This document shows positions 19,232-27,298 of a stretch of 64,000 bases of DNA, one piece after another (position 1 is the first letter of the stretch; each line of letters opens with the position of its first letter). Under the pieces are notes generated by a model that ran no database searches, was not told the DNA's origin, and saw only the letters and a list, made by a program, of their open reading frames with translations. A program made the translations under genes and the position numbers. Source of the DNA: Halotalea alkalilenta (GTDB lineage: Bacteria; Pseudomonadota; Gammaproteobacteria; Pseudomonadales; Halomonadaceae); NCBI RefSeq assembly GCF_001648175.1, contig NZ_CP015243.1, positions 4,278,001-4,342,000 of the forward strand. The letters run 5' to 3'.

Positions 19232-19450
19232 TCTGAAACTCCGCCGGCCTTCGCCTATCGGCCATTTGACCAGCTGTTGCCCAAATCCCGCAAAGTCGCA
19301 CGGTATGACCAGCAACGCCTATGACTAGCGCTGACCGGATTATGCAGTCCCGCAGAGACACATCTCATCGTGGCGGGGGCGACCGTCATCGCGGCGACGT
19401 CGCCTGTACTTGCGTCGAGTAGTAACGCCGAAAACGAAAGGACTGAGCCC

Positions 19451-20374
19451 ATGAGACCCATTACCTTCAAGAATCGCGATATCAAGCTTCAGGGTAATCT
19501 GCATCTGCCGCCTGGCTTCGACCAGGGTGGCTCCTACGCCGCGCTCGTGCTCGCCACGCCCGGCAGTAGCGTGAAGGAGCAGATTGGCGGTATTTATGCT
19601 CAGAAGCTGGCGGAACACGGCTTCGTGGCACTGACTTTCGACCCTTCCTACCAAGGCGAAAGCGGCGGTGAACCGCGCGATCTGGAGGACCCCGCCGCCC
19701 GGGTCGAGGACATCCGCTGCGCGGTCGATTATCTGATGACGCTGCCCTTCGTGGGCGAGGAACGCGTCGGCCTTCTCGGCATCTGCGCCGGCGGCGGCTA
19801 TGCGATCAACGCAGCGCTTACCGAGCACCGCTTCCAGGCTGTCGGGACGGTCGTCGCCAGCGATATCGGCCGTGCATTCCGTCAGATGCAGCCCAAAGAA
19901 GACCTCCTCAAAAAGCTCGAGGACATTGGCAGGCAACGCACTGCGGAGGCGCGAGGCGGTGAGCTGCGGCGCGATCCATGGATTCCGGACAGCCAGAAGG
20001 AGGCCGAAGCAGCAGGAATCGAGGACCCGGAGTTGTTCGAAGCCATCAAGTTCTACCGCGAGTCGCGCCATCGCCACCCGAACTCCACCAACCGGCTACT
20101 CTTCTCGAGCTACGCGCAACTGCTCAGCTTCGACGCCTTCAACCTCGTCCCCGAATTGCTGATTCAGCCGCTACAGGTCATCGTCGGCGGGCGTCGCGGC
20201 AACACTGGCCAGTATGAGACTGGAGAGAGGCTGTTCGAATTGTCCCCTGCCGCCGAGAAAGACTTCTTGGTGGTGGAAGGTGCCGGCCACTATGACATGT
20301 ATTACAAGCCCGAGTACGTGAACCCGGCGATCGACCATTTAGTGCCGTTCTACTCGAAACACCTTCGCGCCTGA
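19451..20374 (+). CDS. Alpha/beta hydrolase (dienelactone-hydrolase-like)
   Basis: Protein of 307 residues from the ATG at 19451. The fold is an alpha/beta hydrolase of the YcjY/dienelactone hydrolase type. The nucleophile elbow is GICAGGGY (Cys or a shifted nucleophile where GxSxG is usual). A C-terminal GAGHYDMYYKPEYV segment supplies the catalytic His. The substrate is unknown. Upstream, a +1 frame encodes MTSADRIMQSRRD and the gene's own frame encodes THLIVAGATVIAATSPVLA: together a Tat signal split by a one-base shift near 19358. The real product may be an exported protein inactivated for export, or a cytoplasmic one starting at 19451. Confidence 0.75.
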   Translation: MRPITFKNRDIKLQGNLHLPPGFDQGGSYAALVLATPGSSVKEQIGGIYAQKLAEHGFVALTFDPSYQGESGGEPRDLEDPAARVEDIRCAVDYLMTLPFVGEERVGLLGICAGGGYAINAALTEHRFQAVGTVVASDIGRAFRQMQPKEDLLKKLEDIGRQRTAEARGGELRRDPWIPDSQKEAEAAGIEDPELFEAIKFYRESRHRHPNSTNRLLFSSYAQLLSFDAFNLVPELLIQPLQVIVGGRRGNTGQYETGERLFELSPAAEKDFLVVEGAGHYDMYYKPEYVNPAIDHLVPFYSKHLRA

Positions 20375-20389
20375 AGCGAGGAGCTAGAT

Positions 20390-20572
20390 ATGTCTGACAC
20401 CGCAACGGCTTCTAACACCACGAAGCCTATGCAGAACTCGGCCAGGCAGTTGTTAGCATCCCCTATTGGGCTGTCCGAAGCTATTGGACACTTTTGGCCC
20501 ACCTGCCAACCTCCCACATCAGCATGGAAGAGACTTCCCGTGCGCTTGTCGAGCCAATCGGCAAACGCATAG
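20390..20572 (+). CDS. Short unidentified reading frame, probably a truncated gene
   Basis: A 60-codon frame beginning MSDTATASNTTKP with a strong GAGGAG site seven bases upstream, 15 bases after the hydrolase stop. The placement suggests it was the next gene of that operon and has lost its 3' part. No family is recognised. It may be expressed as a short peptide or be inert. Confidence 0.35.
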   Translation: MSDTATASNTTKPMQNSARQLLASPIGLSEAIGHFWPTCQPPTSAWKRLPVRLSSQSANA

Positions 20573-20634
20573 CGAATGCGCCGACACCGTAGAAAGACCG
20601 GCGATGGGAAGGCTGGCTCAGCCGCGAACGTCGC

Positions 20635-21441
20635 TCAGCGGGCCGCTGCGGCGATCATCGCCAGCGCTTGGCGATGCAGCTCGGTCGAGGCTGCGGCGAT
20701 CACTTGGCCGCATGAGTCGAGGCCGAGCGGCCGTCCTCGCCAGTCGCTGATCACGCCACCGGCGCCCTCGACTATCGTGACCAGGGCCAGATAGTCGTAT
20801 GGCTCGAGCCCGGTTTCGATGATCAGGTCGATGTGGCCCGAGGCGAGCAATCCGTAGCCATAGCAGTCGCCGCCGAAGCGTACCAGCGCGGCCTGCTCCA
20901 TCACCTGGTCGAGGCCTTTGCGCTCATCGGCGGCGAAGTAGAACGGTGAAGTGGTATAGAACCGTGCCTCGGTAAGCGTCTCGCATCCGCTGACACGACA
21001 AGGCTCCCCGTTCAGTCGGGTCGGCTCCCCCACCTGAGCGCTCCACCTCTCGCCGACCGCAGGCGCATCGATCACTCCCAAAAGCGGGCGGCCGTCGCGC
21101 AGCAAGGCGATCAGCGTTCCCCAAAGCGGCCAGCCGCTGATGAAGCTGCGGGTGCCGTCGATCGGATCGATCACCCAAACGTACTCGGCATCGAGCCTTT
21201 CACGCCCATGTTCCTCGCCGAGGATGCCGTGGTCGGGATAGCGCCGCGCGATCATCGCTCGCAGCTCGGCTTCGGTCTCGCGATCAGCGATGGTGACCGG
21301 GCTCTCGTCGCGCTTGGTATCGACCTCGAACGACTGCCGGAAGCGCCCCAGGGTCAGGGGTGACGCGGCATCGGCGAGGGCCTGGGCGAAACGCATCGAA
21401 GCGTCGTGATCGGAGCTGGACGTGTCGGCGGGGCTGGGCAT
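20635..21441 (-). CDS. hisN: Histidinol-phosphatase, inositol monophosphatase family
   Basis: Protein of 268 residues. The family is Mg-dependent phosphatases of the inositol monophosphatase fold. Metal-binding motifs are GEEHG (Glu), DPIDGTRSFI and EPYDYLAL. SFISGWPLWGTLIALL and YGYGLLASGHIDLIIE are characteristic of the HisN branch, which dephosphorylates histidinol phosphate in histidine synthesis; a broader substrate range cannot be excluded. The ATG at 21441 has only a weak ribosome site, and an internal Met at 21396 is possible. No his genes are adjacent. Confidence 0.82.
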   Translation of the reverse strand: MPSPADTSSSDHDASMRFAQALADAASPLTLGRFRQSFEVDTKRDESPVTIADRETEAELRAMIARRYPDHGILGEEHGRERLDAEYVWVIDPIDGTRSFISGWPLWGTLIALLRDGRPLLGVIDAPAVGERWSAQVGEPTRLNGEPCRVSGCETLTEARFYTTSPFYFAADERKGLDQVMEQAALVRFGGDCYGYGLLASGHIDLIIETGLEPYDYLALVTIVEGAGGVISDWRGRPLGLDSCGQVIAAASTELHRQALAMIAAAAR

Positions 21442-21910
21442 GGTCGGGCGATCTCGATGAAGTGACCTTCGGCACCGACGAGGCGATGGACGAGGAGTCG
21501 ATGGCGGTAAAAAAACGTTGCGTCCTATCCGTTGGTGTGATTTCAATAGACATATCCATAAAAAAGCACATATTCCACAAAACAACAACAACGCCAAGAC
21601 CCCCTTCGCCAGGATCGACACGCAGGCGCAGACCGCAAAATTTCGCCTCATCGCCCGATCGCAGCAGCACCAGCAGCACCGTGGTCAATAACAAAAAGCC
21701 CCAAGGGTGACACCCCGATGCCGACATGCGCTTTCACGCCGCTCCTGCACGACGCCGCGCCACCGATAGGCCCTGACCCCATCGGTACCAGCGCCAAAGC
21801 CCCGAGGCCGGAGCTCAGCCGCTAGCCCACCGCCAGCCACATAGTGCCGTAAGCCGTCTCAAGAGCCGTCCCTAGACCAATAACACCGATAAAAACATTA
21901 GGAGGGTTTC
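21442..21910. other. Intergenic region between hisN and the ABC operon
   Basis: This 469-base gap has no supported gene. It includes an AT-rich patch (about 21525-21600), unlike the GC-rich surroundings, with an imperfect direct repeat ACATATCCA (21550-21558) and ACATATTCCA (21568-21577). These could be regulator half-sites. Promoters for hisN and the ABC operon must lie here, but I cannot assign them. Confidence 0.4.
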
Positions 21911-23491
21911 ATGATCAGTCGCCGGAATTTCCTCAGTGCCTCAGCGCTGGCCTGCGGTACCTTGGCCATCGCCAGGATCGATCCCGATTTCTTCTTCACC
22001 TCGGCCCGTGCACAGAGCGATCGTCCGATCACCTTTCTCTCGGCCGAGAACATCACCGGCAACTGGGATCCGACCGCTCACACCACGCTGTCCCAGACCA
22101 CGATCCAGGGGTTCGTCATGGGCTATCTGGCCCGCGCACCGATGCGCCCCGAGGACCCAGGTGAGATGGTGATGGAGCTGGCGACCTCGATCGAGCAGCT
22201 CGATCCACACCGGCTCGAGATCCGGCTGCGCGAGGGCATCACCTTCCACGACGGCAAGCCGTTTGGCGCCGAGGACGTGAAGGCGACCTTCGAATACGGC
22301 TCGCAGCCCGACCGACCGGCGCAGTGGTATCCAGGCTCGAACGAGACGTTCGAGGTGACCACGCCGGACGACTACACGGTGATCGTCGATACCTCCAAGG
22401 GCGGCTATGGCGCCCACCTGTTCATCTTCCTCGCGGCCTACTTGCCGATCATGTCGGCCACCGACATCGCCGGAGGGCCGCGCGGCCCGCTCAGCCAGCG
22501 GCTGAACGGCACCGGCCCGTTCCGGTTCGTCGAGCAGCGAGGCAACAGCACGGTGATGGAGGCGTTCCCTGACTACTACAAAGGGCATCCGACCGTGCAG
22601 GGCGTGACGTTCTCCTTCGTCGGCGACGCGACCACGCGCATGCTGTCGTTGATGAACGGTCAGGCCGACATCATCGAACGCCTGGAACCGGAGCAGTTCG
22701 CGACCCTGGAAGGCCGGGACGACATCAAGCTGTCGCGGCTGGTCTCGGTGGAGAACAAGTACCTCTGGTTTCGCTGCTCGAAGCCGCCCTTCGACGATTG
22801 GCGCGTGCGCCGCGCGGCCTGCCACGCGATCGACCGCACGGTGATCGACGAGATACTGGGTATCGCGGGCGAGCCGTCGTCGAATTTCATTTCGCCGATC
22901 AAGTTCGGCTACTCGGACCTGGCCAACTACCCCGAATACGATCCAGAGGAGTGCCAGCGCCTGCTGGCCGAGGCGGGCTATCCAAACGGCGAGGGCCTTC
23001 CCGAGCTGGAGTACATCACCTCGACCGGTTTCTATCCCAAGACCCGTGACTACGGCGAGATCATCACCATGCTGCTGCGCGAGCAGGGCTTTCCGGTGAC
23101 GCTGAACGTGATGGAGGTCGCCGCCTGGAACGAGCGCCTGTACGACCGCCCCGGTGGAGGCCCAGGCCATATGATCGACTGCGGCTGGTCGACCGGCTCG
23201 CCCGAGCCCGACCTGGTGCTGCGTACCCATTTCCACTCCTCCTCGAAGCGCATCTGCGGCATCGAGGACGCCGAGATCGATGCGGCCCTGGACCGCGAAC
23301 GCAACGCCGCGACCCTCGAGGAGCGGCGCGAGCTGCTGCAGACCGACCTGCTGCCGATGCTGGCGGACAAGGCACCAGCGCTTTCGCTGTTCACGTCGGT
23401 GATGATCCACGGCATGCGCGCGGAGATGGACGGCCTGTTCATCTACCCCGACGGCCTGACCGACGCATCGAAGGCGGTCTTCTCCACCTGA
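21911..23491 (+). CDS. ABC transporter substrate-binding protein, family 5 (peptide/opine type), Tat-exported
   Basis: Protein of 526 residues, the usual size of DppA/OppA-type receptors. The N-terminus MISRRNFLSASALACG is a twin-arginine signal with likely cleavage after ARA (near residue 34). SBP_bac_5 features include LAESW-like LREGITFHDGKPFGAEDVKATFEY and GTGPFRF. It binds the solute in the periplasm and delivers it to the two permeases that follow. A GGAGG site sits six bases before the ATG. The ligand cannot be read from sequence; the operon suggests an amide- or hydroxyl-bearing compound. Confidence 0.9.
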   Translation: MISRRNFLSASALACGTLAIARIDPDFFFTSARAQSDRPITFLSAENITGNWDPTAHTTLSQTTIQGFVMGYLARAPMRPEDPGEMVMELATSIEQLDPHRLEIRLREGITFHDGKPFGAEDVKATFEYGSQPDRPAQWYPGSNETFEVTTPDDYTVIVDTSKGGYGAHLFIFLAAYLPIMSATDIAGGPRGPLSQRLNGTGPFRFVEQRGNSTVMEAFPDYYKGHPTVQGVTFSFVGDATTRMLSLMNGQADIIERLEPEQFATLEGRDDIKLSRLVSVENKYLWFRCSKPPFDDWRVRRAACHAIDRTVIDEILGIAGEPSSNFISPIKFGYSDLANYPEYDPEECQRLLAEAGYPNGEGLPELEYITSTGFYPKTRDYGEIITMLLREQGFPVTLNVMEVAAWNERLYDRPGGGPGHMIDCGWSTGSPEPDLVLRTHFHSSSKRICGIEDAEIDAALDRERNAATLEERRELLQTDLLPMLADKAPALSLFTSVMIHGMRAEMDGLFIYPDGLTDASKAVFST

Positions 23492-23551
23492 CCTGCAAGC
23501 GCGGCGCGCACCGCTGCGCGCCGCCCCGCTCACTGGCTGGAGGATGGAGCC

Positions 23552-24532
23552 ATGTTCATCATGGTCTTTCTAGCGAAGAGGCTGGCACAGGGCACCTTGA
23601 TCGTTCTGCTGGTGGCCTTCGTCATTTTCACCCTGCTGCGTGTGGTACCGGGGGACCCGGTGCGGCTGATGGCCGGCGGCATGGCGCCCGAGACGCTGAT
23701 CGAGCAGATCGCAACCGAAATGGGACTGCGCGATCCGATCCCGGTGCAGTTCGGCCGCTACATCGCAAGCGTCGCCCAGGGCGACCTGGGCCAATCCTTC
23801 ATGCGGCCGGCCAGCGGCGCGGCGGTGGGCGGCGCCAGCTTCGACGATATGACCCGCTCCGAGCGGGCCCGGGTGCTGGACCTGATCGCCGAGGCGGCGC
23901 CGAAGACCCTCCAGCTGGCGCTGCTGGCCATGGTCTTCGCATTGATCGTCGCGGTGCCGGTCGGCGTAGCGGGCGGGCTTCACCCTGGGCGCTGGCCGGA
24001 CAGGATGGCGCTCTATCTGGGGTCGGTGTTCGTCAGCCTGCCGAACTTCTGGCTGGGCATCGTACTGGCGCTGCTGCTGTCGGTGAAACTGGGCTGGCTG
24101 CCGGCAATCGGCTATCGCGGCTTTGCCTACACCGTACTGCCGGCGATCGTGCTGGCGGTCGAGATGGCCCCGTTCATCATTCGTACGCTGACGGTGTCAG
24201 TCGCCCAGATCATGCGCCAGAGCTTCATCGACATCGCCAGGATTCGCGGCCTGTCGCGCGTCCAGATCATCGTCCGCCACGCGCTGAAAAACGCCTCGGT
24301 GCCGCTTTTGAACCTGCTGGGGGTGCAGTTCTCGATGCTGCTCGGCGGCGTGCTGGTCGTCGAGTTCATCTTCGACTACCCAGGTCTCGGCCTACTGACC
24401 ATCAACGCGGTCCTGCAGCGGGATTTCCCGCTGATCCAGGGTATCGCCATCGTCACTAGCGCCGCCTTCGTGCTGATCAACATCGCGGTCGATCTCGCGA
24501 CGACCGCCATCGACCCGAGGCTGGAATACTGA
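23552..24532 (+). CDS. ABC transporter permease, DppB type
   Basis: Protein of 326 residues with six predicted membrane segments, including RVVPGDPVRLMAGG after the first and the EAA loop AQIMRQSFIDIARIRGLSR. It forms the channel with the second permease. VVEFIFDYPGLGLL is typical of the DppB/OppB branch. It starts 60 bases after the binding protein and its stop overlaps the next ATG (TGATG). Confidence 0.93.
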   Translation: MFIMVFLAKRLAQGTLIVLLVAFVIFTLLRVVPGDPVRLMAGGMAPETLIEQIATEMGLRDPIPVQFGRYIASVAQGDLGQSFMRPASGAAVGGASFDDMTRSERARVLDLIAEAAPKTLQLALLAMVFALIVAVPVGVAGGLHPGRWPDRMALYLGSVFVSLPNFWLGIVLALLLSVKLGWLPAIGYRGFAYTVLPAIVLAVEMAPFIIRTLTVSVAQIMRQSFIDIARIRGLSRVQIIVRHALKNASVPLLNLLGVQFSMLLGGVLVVEFIFDYPGLGLLTINAVLQRDFPLIQGIAIVTSAAFVLINIAVDLATTAIDPRLEY

Positions 24533-25440
24533 TGTCCGAGATCGAGATCCCCCAGCCCCCCGCGACCCCGGTCCGCACCCTCACCTCGCGTATCTGGCAC
24601 TTGGCCTGGGCCTCGGTCGAGTTCCGGATCGGGTTTTGCGTCTTCACCCTGCTGCTCCTGGCGGCACTGCTTTACCCCGAGCTGAGAGGCATCGACCCGA
24701 CCGCGATGAACGTCCGGGCACGCTTTACCCCACCGGTACTGCTCGCCGAAGGCTTCAGCTGGACACACCCCCTGGGCACCGACCAGCTGGGGCGGGACAT
24801 GCTGTCACGCTCCTTGGTGGGGCTGCGCTACTCGCTGCTGATCGGGGTGACGACCGTGGTGCTGATGCTGGTGATCGGCTGCGCGGTAGGGATGGTCGCC
24901 GGCTACTACGGCGGCAAGATCGACATGCTGCTGATGCGGCTGACGGATGCTCAGCTATCGATCCCGATGATCATTCTCGCCATTACCATCCTCGGCGTCG
25001 CACGCCCCACCATCCCGGCGATCATCCTGGTGCTGGGACTCTCCGGCTGGCCGGTCTATGCCCGCGTGATGCGCTCGACCGTGATGGCCGAGCGCAGCAA
25101 GGAGTACGTGCGCGGCGCACGAGTGCTGGGCGCCTCGGACGCGCGCATCATGCTGTCGCTGCTGCTGCCCTTGGTGCTGCCACCGATCGCCTTCGTCGCC
25201 GTGCTCGACATCGCACGGATGATGATCTTCGAGAGCGTGCTGGGATTCCTTGGACTCGGGGTTCAGCCGCCCACGCCTACCTTCGGCAACATCATCGCCG
25301 AAGGTCGCCAGTACCTGTTGAACGCATGGTGGATCGCTACGATGCCCGGTGTCTTCCTGTTCCTGACGCTGGGCAGCATCAACCTGATGGGCGCCGCGCT
25401 GGAGCGCGCCCGCAACAGCGTCTACGGAGGCCAGCGATGA
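24532..25440 (+). CDS. ABC transporter permease, DppC type
   Basis: Protein of 302 residues. The N-terminal part carries HPLGTDQLGRDMLSR, the DppC/OppC hallmark, and the EAA-loop region reads SKEYVRGARVLGASDARI. It pairs with the DppB-type protein. Its stop overlaps the ATG of the fused ATPase (ATGA). Confidence 0.93.
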   Translation: MSEIEIPQPPATPVRTLTSRIWHLAWASVEFRIGFCVFTLLLLAALLYPELRGIDPTAMNVRARFTPPVLLAEGFSWTHPLGTDQLGRDMLSRSLVGLRYSLLIGVTTVVLMLVIGCAVGMVAGYYGGKIDMLLMRLTDAQLSIPMIILAITILGVARPTIPAIILVLGLSGWPVYARVMRSTVMAERSKEYVRGARVLGASDARIMLSLLLPLVLPPIAFVAVLDIARMMIFESVLGFLGLGVQPPTPTFGNIIAEGRQYLLNAWWIATMPGVFLFLTLGSINLMGAALERARNSVYGGQR

Positions 25441-27269
25441 CTGGGGATTCGCTGCTCAGCGTGCAGAATCTTTGCGTCGATCTGAACACCTCGGCGGGCA
25501 GAACGGCGATCCTGCGCGACATCTCGTTTGAGATCGCCACGCGCCAGATCGTCGGGGTGATCGGCGAAAGCGGCTCGGGCAAGACCGTGCTTGCGCGGAC
25601 GCTGGCCAGCTGGCTGTCGCCACCGCTTGGAGTATCGGCGGGGCGAATCCTGTTCCAGGGCCGCGACCTGGTTGCCGACCCCGGCTTGGCGAAACGCCTG
25701 TCCGGGCGCGAAATCGCCTATGTCGGCGGCAATCCCGCCGGCGCGCTTGACCCAACGATGACGGTCGGCGCACAGATCGTCGAGAAGCTGCGCGCGGTGC
25801 GCCCCGGCATCTCGGTGACCGATGCGCGCAAGCGCGCGATCGAGCTGCTCTCGGCGGTGCGTATCCCGGCGGCGCGCCAGCGGTTCCACGAGTATCCGTT
25901 CCAGTACAGCGGCGGGATGATGCAGCGGGCGATGATCGTCGATGCGCTGATCTCGGACCCCGCGCTGCTGATCGCCGACAACATCACCCAGCCGCTGGAT
26001 GTGACCATTGCCGCGCAGATACTCAAGCTGCTGCGGGAGCTGGCGAATGAATTCGACACCGGCGTGCTGTTCGTCTGCTCGTCGCTGCCGGTCGCCTGCG
26101 ACGCCTCGGACAGGGTCATGGTCCTGCATGAAGGCCAGGTGGTCGAACAGCAACCGCCCACCGCGCTGATCCACCAGCCGCGACATGCTTATACCCAGGG
26201 TCTGATCGCAGAACTGCCCCGACTGTGGGACGAGACCACGACGCCCCCCATGCATGGCGACACCCGCCAGCCGATCATGTCGGTGCGCGGCGTCAGTCGC
26301 AGCTATTCGGTGCGAAAGCCGGGCGGCCTGGGAAAAGTACAGGTCCAGGCCGTGCGCCAAGTGGATTTCGACGTCTACGCTGGAGACAACTTCGGCGTCG
26401 TCGGCGAGAGCGGCTGCGGAAAGTCCTCGCTGATGCGCCTGCTGACCGGGCTCGAGCAGCCCGACAGCGGTGAAGTGCTGTTCGAAGGAACCAACGTCTC
26501 GACCAGCTCGTCGGCCGAACTGCGCCGGCTGCGGCGCAGGTTCCAGCTGGTGCTGCAGGATCCCTATGGCTCGCTGCCTCCGCAGTCGACCATCGGCGCG
26601 ATTCTGGAGGAACCGCTGAAGATCCATCGGATCGGTACCGCACGCGAGCGCCGCGCACGCGCTGCCGAGGTGATGAACGAAGTCGGCCTGTCCCCAAGCC
26701 TGTACCATGAACTGCCGACGGGGCTGAGCGCCGGACAGCGCCAGCGCGTGAACGTCGCGCGCGCGATGATCCTGGAGCCGCGCCTGCTGATCATGGACGA
26801 GACCCTGTCGGCGCTGGATCAGACCGAGCAGGGCAAGATGCTCAACCTGTTCGAGCGGCTGCAGGCGCAGCATGGATTCACCTACATCTTCATCTCGCAC
26901 GACCTGGCGATGGTCCGCCGGGTGTGTTCGCGGATCGCGGTCATGTACCTCGGCGAGACCGTGGAAGTGGCCCCGAACCGCAAGTTGTTCTTCGATCCCG
27001 CCCACCCCTATTCCCGCGCGCTGCTGTCGGCCGCCCCGACGCTTGAGCAGCGTCGCTACCGCCCTGAAGAGTGCCTGCTGGAGGGCGAGCCGCCCAGTCC
27101 GATCGAGCTGCCGCCCGGCTGCTCCTTCGCCAACCGTTGTCCGCACGCGTTCGATCGCTGCCGGCTGGAGAGCCCGCGGCTGAGCAGTTCCGGGGACGGC
27201 GCACTGTCCGCCTGTTTCCTTCACCAGCCATCTTCCCAGCGAGCGATGACAGCCGAGCTGCTTCGCTAG
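25437..27269 (+). CDS. Fused dual-domain ABC ATPase with degenerate first domain
   Basis: Protein of 610 residues with two nucleotide-binding domains that replace separate DppD and DppF. Domain 2 (about 280-560) is complete: Walker A GESGCGKS (323-330), Gln374, signature LSAGQRQR (430-437), Walker B LLIMDE with Glu455, and switch His488. Domain 1 keeps Walker A GESGSGKT (43-50) and signature YSGGMMQR (157-164). However, it has Gly98 at the Q-loop position, Asn182 in place of the catalytic Glu (LLIADN) and Ser215 in place of the switch His. Only one site is likely to hydrolyse ATP normally. The C-terminus has the oligopeptide-type Cys cluster (GCSFANRCPHAFDRC). Confidence 0.92.
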   Translation: MTGDSLLSVQNLCVDLNTSAGRTAILRDISFEIATRQIVGVIGESGSGKTVLARTLASWLSPPLGVSAGRILFQGRDLVADPGLAKRLSGREIAYVGGNPAGALDPTMTVGAQIVEKLRAVRPGISVTDARKRAIELLSAVRIPAARQRFHEYPFQYSGGMMQRAMIVDALISDPALLIADNITQPLDVTIAAQILKLLRELANEFDTGVLFVCSSLPVACDASDRVMVLHEGQVVEQQPPTALIHQPRHAYTQGLIAELPRLWDETTTPPMHGDTRQPIMSVRGVSRSYSVRKPGGLGKVQVQAVRQVDFDVYAGDNFGVVGESGCGKSSLMRLLTGLEQPDSGEVLFEGTNVSTSSSAELRRLRRRFQLVLQDPYGSLPPQSTIGAILEEPLKIHRIGTARERRARAAEVMNEVGLSPSLYHELPTGLSAGQRQRVNVARAMILEPRLLIMDETLSALDQTEQGKMLNLFERLQAQHGFTYIFISHDLAMVRRVCSRIAVMYLGETVEVAPNRKLFFDPAHPYSRALLSAAPTLEQRRYRPEECLLEGEPPSPIELPPGCSFANRCPHAFDRCRLESPRLSSSGDGALSACFLHQPSSQRAMTAELLR

Positions 27270-27298
27270 CCAGGCCAGTAGCCCTAAGGAGAGCATCC

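Noticed and set aside
21442..21727. A minus-strand frame with a hydrophobic stretch upstream of hisN
   Set aside because: No ribosome site, and the hydrophobic stretch comes from the AT-rich patch; hisN has a better start at 21441.
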